Below, piece by piece: positions 52,996 to 60,897 of a stretch of 64,000 bases of DNA. The stretch is from Bradyrhizobium sp. AUGA SZCCT0158 (lineage in GTDB: Bacteria; Pseudomonadota; Alphaproteobacteria; Rhizobiales; Xanthobacteraceae), in contig NZ_JAFCME010000004.1 in the NCBI RefSeq assembly GCF_018130065.1, forward strand, positions 248,001-312,000, given 5' to 3'. The translations under genes were made by a program, and so were the position numbers. The stretch's first letter is position 1. Each line of letters begins with the position of its first letter. Below the pieces are notes generated by a model. The model was not told the origin of the DNA and ran no database searches. It saw only the letters and a list, made by a program, of their open reading frames with translations.

Positions 52996-53970
52996 ATGAA
53001 TCGCCGCGATTTTGCCACGCTTCTCGGCGGCTCGGTGGTAGCGTGGCCACTCGCAACCCGCGCGCAGCAACTAGCGGTGCCACGCGTCGGCTACGTCTGG
53101 AGCGGCGCCCGCGGGACGGACGTGTACAACCAGACCGGATTCCGTCAGGGACTTGCGGACCGGGGGTACGTCGTCGGGCGCAACCTCGTTTTAGACGAAC
53201 GCTACGCCGACGGAAAGCCGGAGCACGTGCCTGCGCTGATCGCCGAACTTCTCACGCTCAATGTCGATGTTCTCGTGACTCCAGGCACCCCCACTTCGCT
53301 GGCTGCGCAACGTGCAACATCCACGGTACCGATCGTCTGCATGAGTGGAGATCCCGTGAGAACGGGTCTTGTGGCAAGTCTTGCTCGACCGGGCGGCAAC
53401 ATCACCGGGCTGTCGCCGCTCTCCGGCGAATATGGCGTCAAGTGGCTGGAACTGCTGAAGGAGGCGGCACCGAAGGTGCATCGTGTCGCCGTGTTGTGGA
53501 ATCCTGACAATCCGACGAATGCTAACCAAGTCGAACTCGTGCAGAAAGCGGCACCCGCGCTCGGTCTCGAGCTGATAGCGCTCCCGGTGCGGCCGGCGGA
53601 CATCGAGAGCAGCTTCGCCGCTCTGGCAGACCCGGGCCTCGACGGCCTCATCGTCACCGACGATCCGTCTCTGATACCCCTCATCCCCCGGCTGATCGCG
53701 CTCACCGCAGAGCGGCGCTTGCCGGCGATCTATCCATTCAGCGACTCGGTCCGGCGAGGGGGGCTAATGTCATACTCGACCAACCTTTTCAAGCTATGGC
53801 AACGCGCCGCGGGCTATGTTGATCGCATACTCAAAGGGGCGCGCCCGGCGGAGCTTCCCGTCGAGCAAGCGACGGACATTACCCTGAATATCAACCTCAA
53901 GACCGCTAAGGCGCTCGGCCTCGACATTCCAAATACGCTGCTCGGCCGCGCCGACGAGGTGATCGAATAG
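52996..53970 (+). CDS. TrpX-type ABC substrate-binding protein (Tat-exported)
   Basis: 324-residue ABC_sub_bind family protein. A Tat signal (MNRRDFATLLGGSVVAWPLA, cut near TRAQQ) is followed by VPRVGYVWSGARGTDV and RQGLADRGYVVGRNLVLDER. Rhizobial genomes carry very many such genes, mostly without transport partners, as here. Ribosome binding site GAGGTAACGAA. Ligand unknown; in characterised members it is tryptophan or a related compound. Flanked by a serine hydrolase and the IS element. Confidence 0.85.
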   Translation: MNRRDFATLLGGSVVAWPLATRAQQLAVPRVGYVWSGARGTDVYNQTGFRQGLADRGYVVGRNLVLDERYADGKPEHVPALIAELLTLNVDVLVTPGTPTSLAAQRATSTVPIVCMSGDPVRTGLVASLARPGGNITGLSPLSGEYGVKWLELLKEAAPKVHRVAVLWNPDNPTNANQVELVQKAAPALGLELIALPVRPADIESSFAALADPGLDGLIVTDDPSLIPLIPRLIALTAERRLPAIYPFSDSVRRGGLMSYSTNLFKLWQRAAGYVDRILKGARPAELPVEQATDITLNINLKTAKALGLDIPNTLLGRADEVIE

Positions 53971-54195
53971 CGATGACAATGCTGAGGTGCCTGAGTCCGT
54001 TCCTGGCACGAAACGGACCTGCCGAACCTCCCGATCCATGTCGGCTTTCGGGAGTCAAGCGGACGTAACGCTGACATCGCCAAACCGACGCGAATGACCC
54101 GCAACGGACATCATTCTACTTGCTTGTTTGCTGGGCAATCCGGATTGGATTAGAAAGGCACGGCGTAAGTGATTTTTGAGGCTGGCCAAAAAAAA

Positions 54196-54441
54196 ATGGA
54201 AAAGCAAACTATCTGGAGAACTGCCGCCGAGTTCGCGAGATACGCGTTGGCGATCTTGTTCTTCGCGGCCGGAATTTATTTTTTGCTCGCTATGCTCCAG
54301 AGTGCCTCGTATTCGGTGCCTGCTCCGCCTCTGATGTCTGAGATTTATAAGACGCGCGCCATACTTGCTTGGCCGATCGCTCTATTGTTCTTTTCTGTTG
54401 GGGTGCTGTTCTTCATCTGTCTTAAGCCAAGGCAGAAGTAG
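54196..54441 (+). CDS. Small two-helix membrane protein
   Basis: About 81 residues from the ATG at 54196 (MEKQTIWRTAAEFARYALAI), with two membrane helices (FARYALAILFFAAGIYFLLAM and ILAWPIALLFFSVGVLFFICL) and a basic C-terminal end. An alternative GTG at 54169 adds nine residues. The A-rich leader before the ATG offers no clear ribosome binding site. Just left of the IS element; function unknown. Confidence 0.5.
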   Translation: MEKQTIWRTAAEFARYALAILFFAAGIYFLLAMLQSASYSVPAPPLMSEIYKTRAILAWPIALLFFSVGVLFFICLKPRQK

Positions 54442-54477
54442 CCAAACCTGCTGCGGTGCATGCGTCCGCTGTTGGCC

Positions 54478-55997
54478 GATTGTGTTGAAGAAGTCGGCGA
54501 CCCAAACGATTTGGGATGTTGCAAGGAATCAGAGCGCGCGTGAGTTTGTTTGCTGTCAGGTCGGCATTGGGGCAGGCAGCGGGATCAACTTTGCCAGCTT
54601 TCGGAGGTTCTGGGCGGTGGCAGCGAGGAGGAACTCGTCTTGAGCGCCAAATGGACCTCTCAGCCTGAGTCGGTCGAGGCGCAGGATGCGCTTGAGATGT
54701 GCAAACAGCATCTCGATCTTCTTACGTTGACGCCGCGACGTCACGTAGGCCTCAGTCTTGGCGATATCGCGCGCGACGTCTCGGGCGTTCTCGTAGATTG
54801 AACGTGGGACCTTGCGGGCGGGCATCTTCGGACAGCAACGAGACTTAAGCTCGCAGGCGTCGCAGTCATATTTGCTGGCGCGATAGAGCAGTGTTGCCCC
54901 ATCGTTCACCAGAGTTCCGGTTGAGGTCAGCGCGTTGCCGCCTGGACAGACGTAGATATCGGCTTCCTGATTGTAGGCGAAGTCTCCACGCGAGAACGTC
55001 CCATCGTCGCGGGCCGACTTGTCGAACACCGGAATGTGCGGCTCGATCGCGCGCTCGTTGACCAGCCACCCCAGCATCTCGGCTGAGCCGTAAGCACTGT
55101 CGGCGGCCAGGCGCTCGGGACACAGCCCGAGGCAATTTTCGGTGCGCTCAATCATTGTGCGGGCCGCACCGACCTCCGCCTGCCGGATAGCTCGCGTCGC
55201 CTCGACATCGACAATAATCGCCGCCTTTAGGTCGATCAGGTAGTTGTCGGCGTAGGCAAAGAAGGCATGCCCTTTGTGAGCGCCGGTCCATTGGGCAGCC
55301 GGATCCGACCTAGAGATGAACTTCGGTACCGTCTCGCTGGCTGCGCCCCAGGCAGCCTCATCCAGGGTATCGAGATATTCCCGGACGGATCGGCGCGTCC
55401 TGGCGACGGCCTCCCAGTCGACATCATCAGACCCGGCAGAAGAGCGCTGCTTGTTGGCATCGGCAGCAATCAGGCTGGCGTCGACAGCAAAGGCCGTCCC
55501 ATCAACCAGCCCTTCTGCCATGCAGCGTCGGACCACGGTCTCGAACAGCTTGCGCAGCAGATCGCAATCGCGGAAGCGGCCATGCCTATTCTTGGAGAAG
55601 GTCGAGTGGTCCGGCACCTCGCCATCGAGGCCGAGCCGGCAGAACCAGCGGTAGGCGAGGTTCAGGTGCACCTCCTCGCACAACCGCCGTTCGGAGCGAA
55701 CGCCATAACAGTAGCCGACCAGCAGCATCCGGACGAGCAGTTCGGGATCAATCGAAGGCCGGCCGGTCGAGCTATAAAATGGCGCAAGATGGCCCCGAAC
55801 CTCTGACAAATCGACGAACCGGTCGATTGCCCTCAGCAAGTGAGCGGCCGGAACATGTCGCTCAAGCGAGAACTCGTAAAACAGTGCCGCCTGATCGACC
55901 AGCCGAGGACCCATCATCGATTCAAGTCTCCACCCACCAAGGGGAAATGAATCAGCGATCTCCTTCGGCTTCAACAGTCGAGTTTTTCAACACAATC
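54478..55997 (-). mobile_element. IS1182-family insertion sequence
   Basis: Ends read GATTGTGTTGAAGAAGTCG (left) and, on the other strand, GATTGTGTTGAAAAACTCG (right), imperfect inverted repeats. Directly outside both lie GGCC copies (54474-54477, 55998-56001); these can be a 4-bp target duplication. A single transposase gene fills the element. Length about 1520 bp, normal for the group. Confidence 0.85.
54556..55974 (-). CDS. IS1182 family transposase
   Basis: 472-residue DDE transposase. The N-terminal DUF772-like part is LRAIDRFVDLSEVRGHLAPF ... YGVRSERRLCEEVHLNLAYR. The catalytic acidic residues are in FAVDASLIAAD, LAADSAYGSAEML and the C-terminal region around KKIEMLFAHLKRIL. Cysteines CDACELKSRCC form a zinc-like motif. 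Length and frame are intact, so the element could still be active. The encoded direction is opposite to the flanking binding-protein gene. Confidence 0.92.
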   Translation of the reverse strand: MKPKEIADSFPLGGWRLESMMGPRLVDQAALFYEFSLERHVPAAHLLRAIDRFVDLSEVRGHLAPFYSSTGRPSIDPELLVRMLLVGYCYGVRSERRLCEEVHLNLAYRWFCRLGLDGEVPDHSTFSKNRHGRFRDCDLLRKLFETVVRRCMAEGLVDGTAFAVDASLIAADANKQRSSAGSDDVDWEAVARTRRSVREYLDTLDEAAWGAASETVPKFISRSDPAAQWTGAHKGHAFFAYADNYLIDLKAAIIVDVEATRAIRQAEVGAARTMIERTENCLGLCPERLAADSAYGSAEMLGWLVNERAIEPHIPVFDKSARDDGTFSRGDFAYNQEADIYVCPGGNALTSTGTLVNDGATLLYRASKYDCDACELKSRCCPKMPARKVPRSIYENARDVARDIAKTEAYVTSRRQRKKIEMLFAHLKRILRLDRLRLRGPFGAQDEFLLAATAQNLRKLAKLIPLPAPMPT

Positions 55998-56329
55998 GGC
56001 CCAAAGCTGACATGACGGCAGCGTCGCGAAAGGTCCGCTGTTGAGGGAATAGCGGACATTGCGAGCGATCCGCGGGCGATCGTCTGCCGCGCGCAAGCTA
56101 GCGCAATCGCGCCGGACAAGGCTGGCCGGATAAGCCAAAGGGCGTTTTGCAGAATGGGGGATGATGGATCTGTGCCGGTGATTTGCCCGACGTGTCAAAA
56201 GGTTTTCGCGGCCATGCCGGCGACCGCGGGCTGCTTTCGGGCGGCCTCGGCGTCATGCTGCGCAGAAAATTCAGCAGCGACTGCAAGAGGTTCCTTTCTT
56301 TGCATGGGGTTATTTTCGCGGTTCGCCGT
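55998..56329. other. Intergenic region right of the IS element
   Basis: About 330 bp without a supported gene. It holds an inverted repeat GTCCGCT ... AGCGGAC (56033-56057) and CTTTGCATGGGGTTATTTTC near 56298, almost the same as at 48213. A 68-codon open frame at 56154 (plus) has no ribosome binding site and overlaps the repeat-like sequence, so it was not called. Confidence 0.5.
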
Positions 56330-57100
56330 CTACTTCAACACGATCCACGCTGGCGCATGATCGCTGGCGCCGTCTTCGCCGCGGATCTTGCGGTCGACGC
56401 CGGCTTTCATCAAGCGCGGCGCCAGCACCGGGCTCAGCAGCAGATGATCTAGCCGCAGCCCGGCGTCGCGCGGCCAGCGGTTGCGCTTGTAGTCCCAGAA
56501 CGTGAACATCTGACTTGACGGGTGCAGGGTGCGGATTGCGTCGGTCCAGCCTTGCGCCGTCAGCGCCTTGAACGCGGCGCGGCTTTTCGGCTGGATCAGC
56601 GCGTCCTTGTCCCACGATTTGGTCGGATAGATATCCAGTTCGGTCGGCGCGACATTGTAGTCGCCGGCCAGCACCACGGGGATATCCTGCCTGATGAATT
56701 TCGCGGCGTGCGAGCGCAACCGTTTGAACCAGTCGAGCTTGTAGTCGAATTTCGGCCCGGGCTGCGGATTGCCGTTCGGCAGATAGAGACTGGTGACGAT
56801 GATGCCGCTCACGGCCGCTTCGATGTAGCGCGCCTCGTCATCCCTGGGGTCGCCGGGCAGGGCGGTCCGCGTCAGCACCGGCTCGGCGTTGTGCGCCAGG
56901 ATGGCGACGCCGTTCCAGGTCTTCTGGCCGCGCCACACCGCGCCATAGCCGGCCTTCTCGATTGCAGCAGCCGGAAAATCGGCGTCGGTCGATTTCAACT
57001 CCTGCAACGCCACGACATCGGGTTTTGCCGAACGCAGCCAACGCAGCAAGTTGGGCAGGCGGCGATTGACGTTGTTGATGTTGAAGGTCGCGATCTTCAT
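56330..57100 (-). CDS. xthA: Exodeoxyribonuclease III
   Basis: 256-residue endonuclease/exonuclease/phosphatase-family enzyme for base-excision repair of abasic sites. Seen: MKIATFNINNVNRRLPNLLRWL, the metal Glu in ALQELKSTDADFP, and the N/D pair in VLAGDYNVAPTELDIY. The C-terminal DHAPAWIVLK carries the catalytic D-H. The ATG at 57100 is the standard start. It is 15 bp downstream of alr, probably co-transcribed. This subtype is the XthA rather than the Nape-type layout, judged from length. Confidence 0.92.
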   Translation of the reverse strand: MKIATFNINNVNRRLPNLLRWLRSAKPDVVALQELKSTDADFPAAAIEKAGYGAVWRGQKTWNGVAILAHNAEPVLTRTALPGDPRDDEARYIEAAVSGIIVTSLYLPNGNPQPGPKFDYKLDWFKRLRSHAAKFIRQDIPVVLAGDYNVAPTELDIYPTKSWDKDALIQPKSRAAFKALTAQGWTDAIRTLHPSSQMFTFWDYKRNRWPRDAGLRLDHLLLSPVLAPRLMKAGVDRKIRGEDGASDHAPAWIVLK

Positions 57101-57115
57101 GCCTGACAGGAATTG

Positions 57116-58411
57116 TCAGGTCGGCAGAGGAGGCGGGGCCTGGGCTGGCGCGGCGGCGGTTTCAGCGGTCGCGGGCACTGGTTCGATTGCCGGTGGTGTT
57201 GGCGCCGTTACCGACAGCGGCTCGGCCTTTGCGTCGCCGCCCTTGTAAATCCGCGCGTAACGCTTGCCGAGGCTGGTCAGCACTTCATAGCCGATGGTGC
57301 CGAAATGATGGGCGAGTTCATCGACCGTGATGCTTTCGCCAATCAGAGTCACCATGTGGCCACGGCGTACGGCGTTCTTTTCCAGATCGGTGACATCGAC
57401 CGCCATCAGGTCCATCGACACGCGACCTGCGATCGGGCAGCGCTTGCCGGCGACCACCACCTCGGCGCCGCGGCTGCCGTCATTCGAGCTGGCGGCGCGG
57501 AAATAGCCGTCGGCATAGCCTGCGGAGACGATCGCGACCCGCGTCGGCCGTCGCGCGGTCCAGGTGCCGCCATAACCGACGGTCTCGCCCTTTTCCAGAT
57601 TGCGGATCTGCACGATGCGCGCTTTCAATTCGACGACCGGCTGCATCGGATTGTCGGCTTCCGGTGTCGGGTTGATGCCGTAGACGGCGGCACCCGGCCG
57701 CACCAGTTCGAACTGGAACTGGGGACCTAGGAACACGCCGGAAGAATTCGCCAGCGACGCCGGCACACCGGCAAAAAGGCTCGCGATTTCGCGGAAGGTC
57801 GTGAGCTGCTTGGCGTTGAGCGGGTTGTTGAGGAGTTCGGCGGAGGCGAGGTGGCTCATCACAAGCGTGATGCCGTGATCGCCGGCATTGATGCGCGGAA
57901 TGATACCTTGCGCCTCGGTCACGGTCAGGCCGAGGCGGTTCATGCCGGTGTCGATGTGAATGGCCGCTCCACCCGACCAGCCGGAGCGGCGGCAGAACAC
58001 GTCCCATTCGGCGAGCTCGTTGAGATCGCCGATCACGGGCTTGCAATCGAGCTTGGCGTAGGCGTCGCCGGTGTTCTGGAAGAAGCCGTCGAGCGTATAG
58101 ATCGTTGCCGTCGGCAGCGCCGCACGGAGCGCGCGCGCTTCATCGAGGGTTGCGACGAAGAAGGTCTTGCAGCCGGCGTTGGCCAGCGCTCGGCCGACCT
58201 GTTCGGCGCCGCAGCCATAGGCGTCCGCTTTCACCACGCCGGCGCATTCGGCCGGCACCGCGGTCTTTTCGAGCTTGCGCCAGTTGGCGACGATGGCGTC
58301 GAGATCGACGGTCAGCACGCCTGTGGCGCTCGCCAGCGCGGCGGCCTGGTTTGCCTCGGGCGAGAGCAGGGTGCTCGTAGGGATGGATTTGGGGTCGGAT
58401 GCGATGTTCAT
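57116..58411 (-). CDS. alr: Alanine racemase
   Basis: 431-residue PLP enzyme (440 from an upstream ATG at 58438) that converts L- to D-alanine for peptidoglycan. The PLP lysine is in AGVVKADAYGCG; IHIDTGMNRLGL and the GYGGTW motif mark the barrel and active site, with the PLP-phosphate region VRPGAAVYG. The C-terminus adds a ~40-residue Pro/Ala-rich tail (from KAEPLSV onwards) that other Alr enzymes lack. The start at 58411 fits the family best; no ribosome binding site is strong. Lies between dnaB and xthA. Confidence 0.93.
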   Translation of the reverse strand: MNIASDPKSIPTSTLLSPEANQAAALASATGVLTVDLDAIVANWRKLEKTAVPAECAGVVKADAYGCGAEQVGRALANAGCKTFFVATLDEARALRAALPTATIYTLDGFFQNTGDAYAKLDCKPVIGDLNELAEWDVFCRRSGWSGGAAIHIDTGMNRLGLTVTEAQGIIPRINAGDHGITLVMSHLASAELLNNPLNAKQLTTFREIASLFAGVPASLANSSGVFLGPQFQFELVRPGAAVYGINPTPEADNPMQPVVELKARIVQIRNLEKGETVGYGGTWTARRPTRVAIVSAGYADGYFRAASSNDGSRGAEVVVAGKRCPIAGRVSMDLMAVDVTDLEKNAVRRGHMVTLIGESITVDELAHHFGTIGYEVLTSLGKRYARIYKGGDAKAEPLSVTAPTPPAIEPVPATAETAAAPAQAPPPLPT

Positions 58412-58469
58412 GCCGCATTTTACGCGGGCGAACGCCATGGTTCAACCGCGCAGAAGGCGGGACTGGGGC

Positions 58470-58545
58470 ACTGGTCGGTCCTGATTGATCAGAACCGATC
58501 GCTCCAGATTCTTGTTTTGACGTGTTTTCTTCACGCGACCCCAGC
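58470..58545 (-). repeat. Copy of the ~75-bp dispersed repeat (minus strand)
   Basis: Minus-strand reading: GCGTGAAGAAAACACGTCAA ... AATCTGGAGCGATCGGTTCTGATC, matching 47168-47251 in order. In the gap between alr and dnaB. Confidence 0.6.
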
Positions 58546-58586
58546 AGCACCCCGGATCAGGTCCGATGCTTCGCTGGAAACCGCGC

Positions 58587-60089
58587 TTAGGGCCCGCGGT
58601 AGGGTAGATTATCCCCTTCGGCGAAATCGCTAAACCGCGTGAACTGCCCTTCGAATTGCAGTTGGACCGTACCCGTCGGGCCGTGGCGCTGCTTGGCGAT
58701 GATGACCTCGGCCTTGCCGTGCGCAAGCTCCATGTCGAGCTTCCATTTCTCGTGCTCGGGTGTGCCGATTTTGGGTTCTTTGTTCTGCAAATAGTATTCT
58801 TCGCGGTACACGAAAATCACGACGTCGGCGTCCTGTTCGATCGAACCGGATTCGCGCAAGTCGGCCAGTTGCGGGTGCTTGTCGTCGCGGCTTTCGACCT
58901 GGCGCGAGAGCTGCGACAGCGCGATCACGGGGATATTGAGCTCCTTGGCGAGCGCCTTCAGGCTGGTGGTGATTTCCGTGACTTCCTGGACGCGGTTGTC
59001 ATTGCCTTTCTTGCCGGAGCCCTGCAGCAGCTGGATGTAGTCGACCACGATGATGTCGAGGCCCTTCTGCCGCTTCAGCCGCCGCGCGCGCGCCGTCAAT
59101 TGCGAGATCGAAAGGCCGCCCGTTTCGTCGACGAACAGCGGCAAGTGCTCGAGCTTGATGGTGTAGTCGCGGATCCTGTCGAATTCGTCCTGTTTGATCC
59201 CGCCGCGGCGGATCATGCTGGACGCAATGCCGGTTTGTTCGGCCAGAATACGGGTGGCGAGCTGTTCGGCGGACATTTCGCAGGAGAAGAAGCCGACAAC
59301 TCCGCCATTGACCGCCTTCATGGTGCCGTCGGCCTGGACTTCCGGCTGGTACGCCTCGGCAATGTTATAGGCGATGTTGGTCGCAAGCGCGGTCTTGCCC
59401 ATGCCGGGACGTCCGGCGACGATGATCAAGTCCGACCGCTGCAGGCCGCCCATCTTGGAGTCGAGATCGCGGAGGCCAGTTGAAATGCCGGACAATTTTC
59501 CGTCGCGCTGATAGGCGTTGGCCGCCATATCGAGCGCGGTCTTCATCGCCTGCGCGAAACGCTGGAAGCCGCCGTCGTAACGGCCGGACTCCGCCAGCTC
59601 GTAGAGCTGGCGTTCGGCGTCCTCGATCTGCGCGCGCGGGGCAAAATCCACCGGCGCGTCGAACGCGACGTTGACCATGTCCTCGCCGATCCGAATCAGA
59701 TCGCGGCGCAGAGACATGTCATAGATCGTTCGGCCGTAGTCCTGCGCGTTGATGATGGTGGTGGCCTCGGCCGCGACACGGGCGAGGTATTGCCCAACCG
59801 TCATGCCGCCAATGTCGGTCTCGGCAGGCAGGAAGGTTTTCAAGGTTACGGGCGTCGCAACCTTTCCCATCCGGATCAGGCTGCTGGCGGTCTCGTAAAT
59901 CGCCTGATGGATCGGTTCGAAGAAATGCTTCGGCTCAAGGAAGTCCGAAACCCGGTAGAACGCGTCGTTGTTCACCAGGATCGCGCCCAGCAGACTCTGT
60001 TCGGCTTCGATATTGTGCGGCGCACTCCGATAGGCCGGAGTTCCCGCGTCGGGGGCGAGTTTCAGAATGTTCGAATCAGTCAGCGCCAT
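58587..60089 (-). CDS. dnaB: Replicative DNA helicase DnaB
   Basis: 500-residue hexameric helicase. The N-terminal domain (NIEAEQSLLGAILVNNDAFY) and the RecA-like C-terminal domain with Walker A GRPGMGKTALATN, Walker B DIIVVDYIQLL, and SRQVESRDDKHPQLADLRES are all present; the arginine finger region KQRHGPTGTVQL is intact. Start ATG at 60089, standard for the family. Neighbouring alr matches the order in rhizobia. No ribosome binding site is strong. Confidence 0.95.
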   Translation of the reverse strand: MALTDSNILKLAPDAGTPAYRSAPHNIEAEQSLLGAILVNNDAFYRVSDFLEPKHFFEPIHQAIYETASSLIRMGKVATPVTLKTFLPAETDIGGMTVGQYLARVAAEATTIINAQDYGRTIYDMSLRRDLIRIGEDMVNVAFDAPVDFAPRAQIEDAERQLYELAESGRYDGGFQRFAQAMKTALDMAANAYQRDGKLSGISTGLRDLDSKMGGLQRSDLIIVAGRPGMGKTALATNIAYNIAEAYQPEVQADGTMKAVNGGVVGFFSCEMSAEQLATRILAEQTGIASSMIRRGGIKQDEFDRIRDYTIKLEHLPLFVDETGGLSISQLTARARRLKRQKGLDIIVVDYIQLLQGSGKKGNDNRVQEVTEITTSLKALAKELNIPVIALSQLSRQVESRDDKHPQLADLRESGSIEQDADVVIFVYREEYYLQNKEPKIGTPEHEKWKLDMELAHGKAEVIIAKQRHGPTGTVQLQFEGQFTRFSDFAEGDNLPYRGP

Positions 60090-60402
60090 GCTCGGAATTG
60101 TTCTTCGGATTTGGGTCGGTATTTGGGATGCCGGATTGGGGTGGCGATAAAGCGCTCCCCTCGTGCCGAGCGGAAGTACCTACATGCCTTATGCCCGATT
60201 CACACAAGCGAGATGTGAATCCCCGTCGGTCGTAGCGGCATTGCACTTGACGGATTTTGGCCAAAGCCGTGCGACGGCCGCTCGGTACCGCCGCATTCAC
60301 GAAAATGTTTGGAAAGCTGTTAGGGTCGCCTGAACCTTGTCGCCAGTTGGACAGACCTAACCAGGCTGCGGAGGTCATCCGGGCCGCGATTTTAGCGATT
60401 GA
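60090..60402. other. Intergenic region upstream of dnaB
   Basis: About 310 bp, which must hold the dnaB promoter. No gene, RNA or clear operator was recognised. Confidence 0.4.
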
Positions 60403-60525
60403 TCAAGCCAGGATGAGAAAGATCAACGCGATCAGCGCCGAGCCTATGCCAGTCGCGATCAAGGCGTAATCGACGATGAGATCGGCGCGAGGGACGAGCG
60501 AGGTTGAGTAGGTTTTCTGGGCCAT
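60403..60525 (-). CDS. 40-residue Flp-pilin-like membrane peptide
   Basis: Open frame of 40 residues, MAQKTYSTSLVPRADLIVDY followed by ALIATGIGSALIALIFLILA. The hydrophobic stretch resembles the core of Flp-type (type IVb) prepilins, EYxLIAxGIxxAxIA, with Asp in place of the usual Glu, but the prepilin leader and processing site are missing. Ribosome binding site weak. A perfect CRP-type palindrome lies 34-49 bp upstream. Could be a small membrane peptide or a Flp relic. No tad genes are in the window. Confidence 0.45.
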   Translation of the reverse strand: MAQKTYSTSLVPRADLIVDYALIATGIGSALIALIFLILA

Positions 60526-60558
60526 TCAGTAGTTTTACGGCAACCGGCCGGCGAACTC

Positions 60559-60574
60559 TGTGAACCAGATCACA
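60559..60574. promoter_or_regulatory. CRP-type binding site
   Basis: TGTGAACCAGATCACA, i.e. TGTGA-N6-TCACA, a perfect match to the CRP/FNR-superfamily cAMP-type consensus. It is placed between the divergent 40-residue frame (start 34 bp away) and the 68-residue gene (96 bp away), so it could control either. Confidence 0.6.
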
Positions 60575-60669
60575 TCCGCGGGACTTTCTGGCCGGCATCC
60601 TGGTCGAGGAATTCGGGAACGGGTTTTAGGCTTTCGGGTTGGTTAAGACACGGGATCAAGGACAAGACG

Positions 60670-60876
60670 ATGGGTCAACAGCTCGGTACATGGCGATCAG
60701 GAGGCGACCAGCGCGCTTGGTTGTCGATGCTGATCGACACCATGGAACTTGTCTCGCGCCCGGAATCGCGTGCTGTGCCCTGCGATATCGACGTATTGGA
60801 CGCTTTGCGTGCGCAACTCGCGCGCCCGGCAACTGCCGGAATAGCCTACGGCTCGGGCTACAGCCTCCGAAACTAA
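60670..60876 (+). CDS. Small hypothetical protein
   Basis: 68-residue soluble protein MGQQLGTWRSGGDQRAWLSM ..., ending GSGYSLRN. A good ribosome binding site (AAGGACAAG) precedes the ATG. No domain recognised. It lies downstream of the CRP-type site and convergent with the fatty-acid cyclopropanation gene. Likely a rhizobial lineage-specific small gene. Confidence 0.55.
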   Translation: MGQQLGTWRSGGDQRAWLSMLIDTMELVSRPESRAVPCDIDVLDALRAQLARPATAGIAYGSGYSLRN

Positions 60877-60897
60877 GACATTCAGCTCAAAATCGGC

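Noticed and set aside
56154..56360. 68-codon plus-strand frame right of the IS element
   Set aside because: Cys-rich random-looking product, overlaps repeat-like sequence and the end of xthA.
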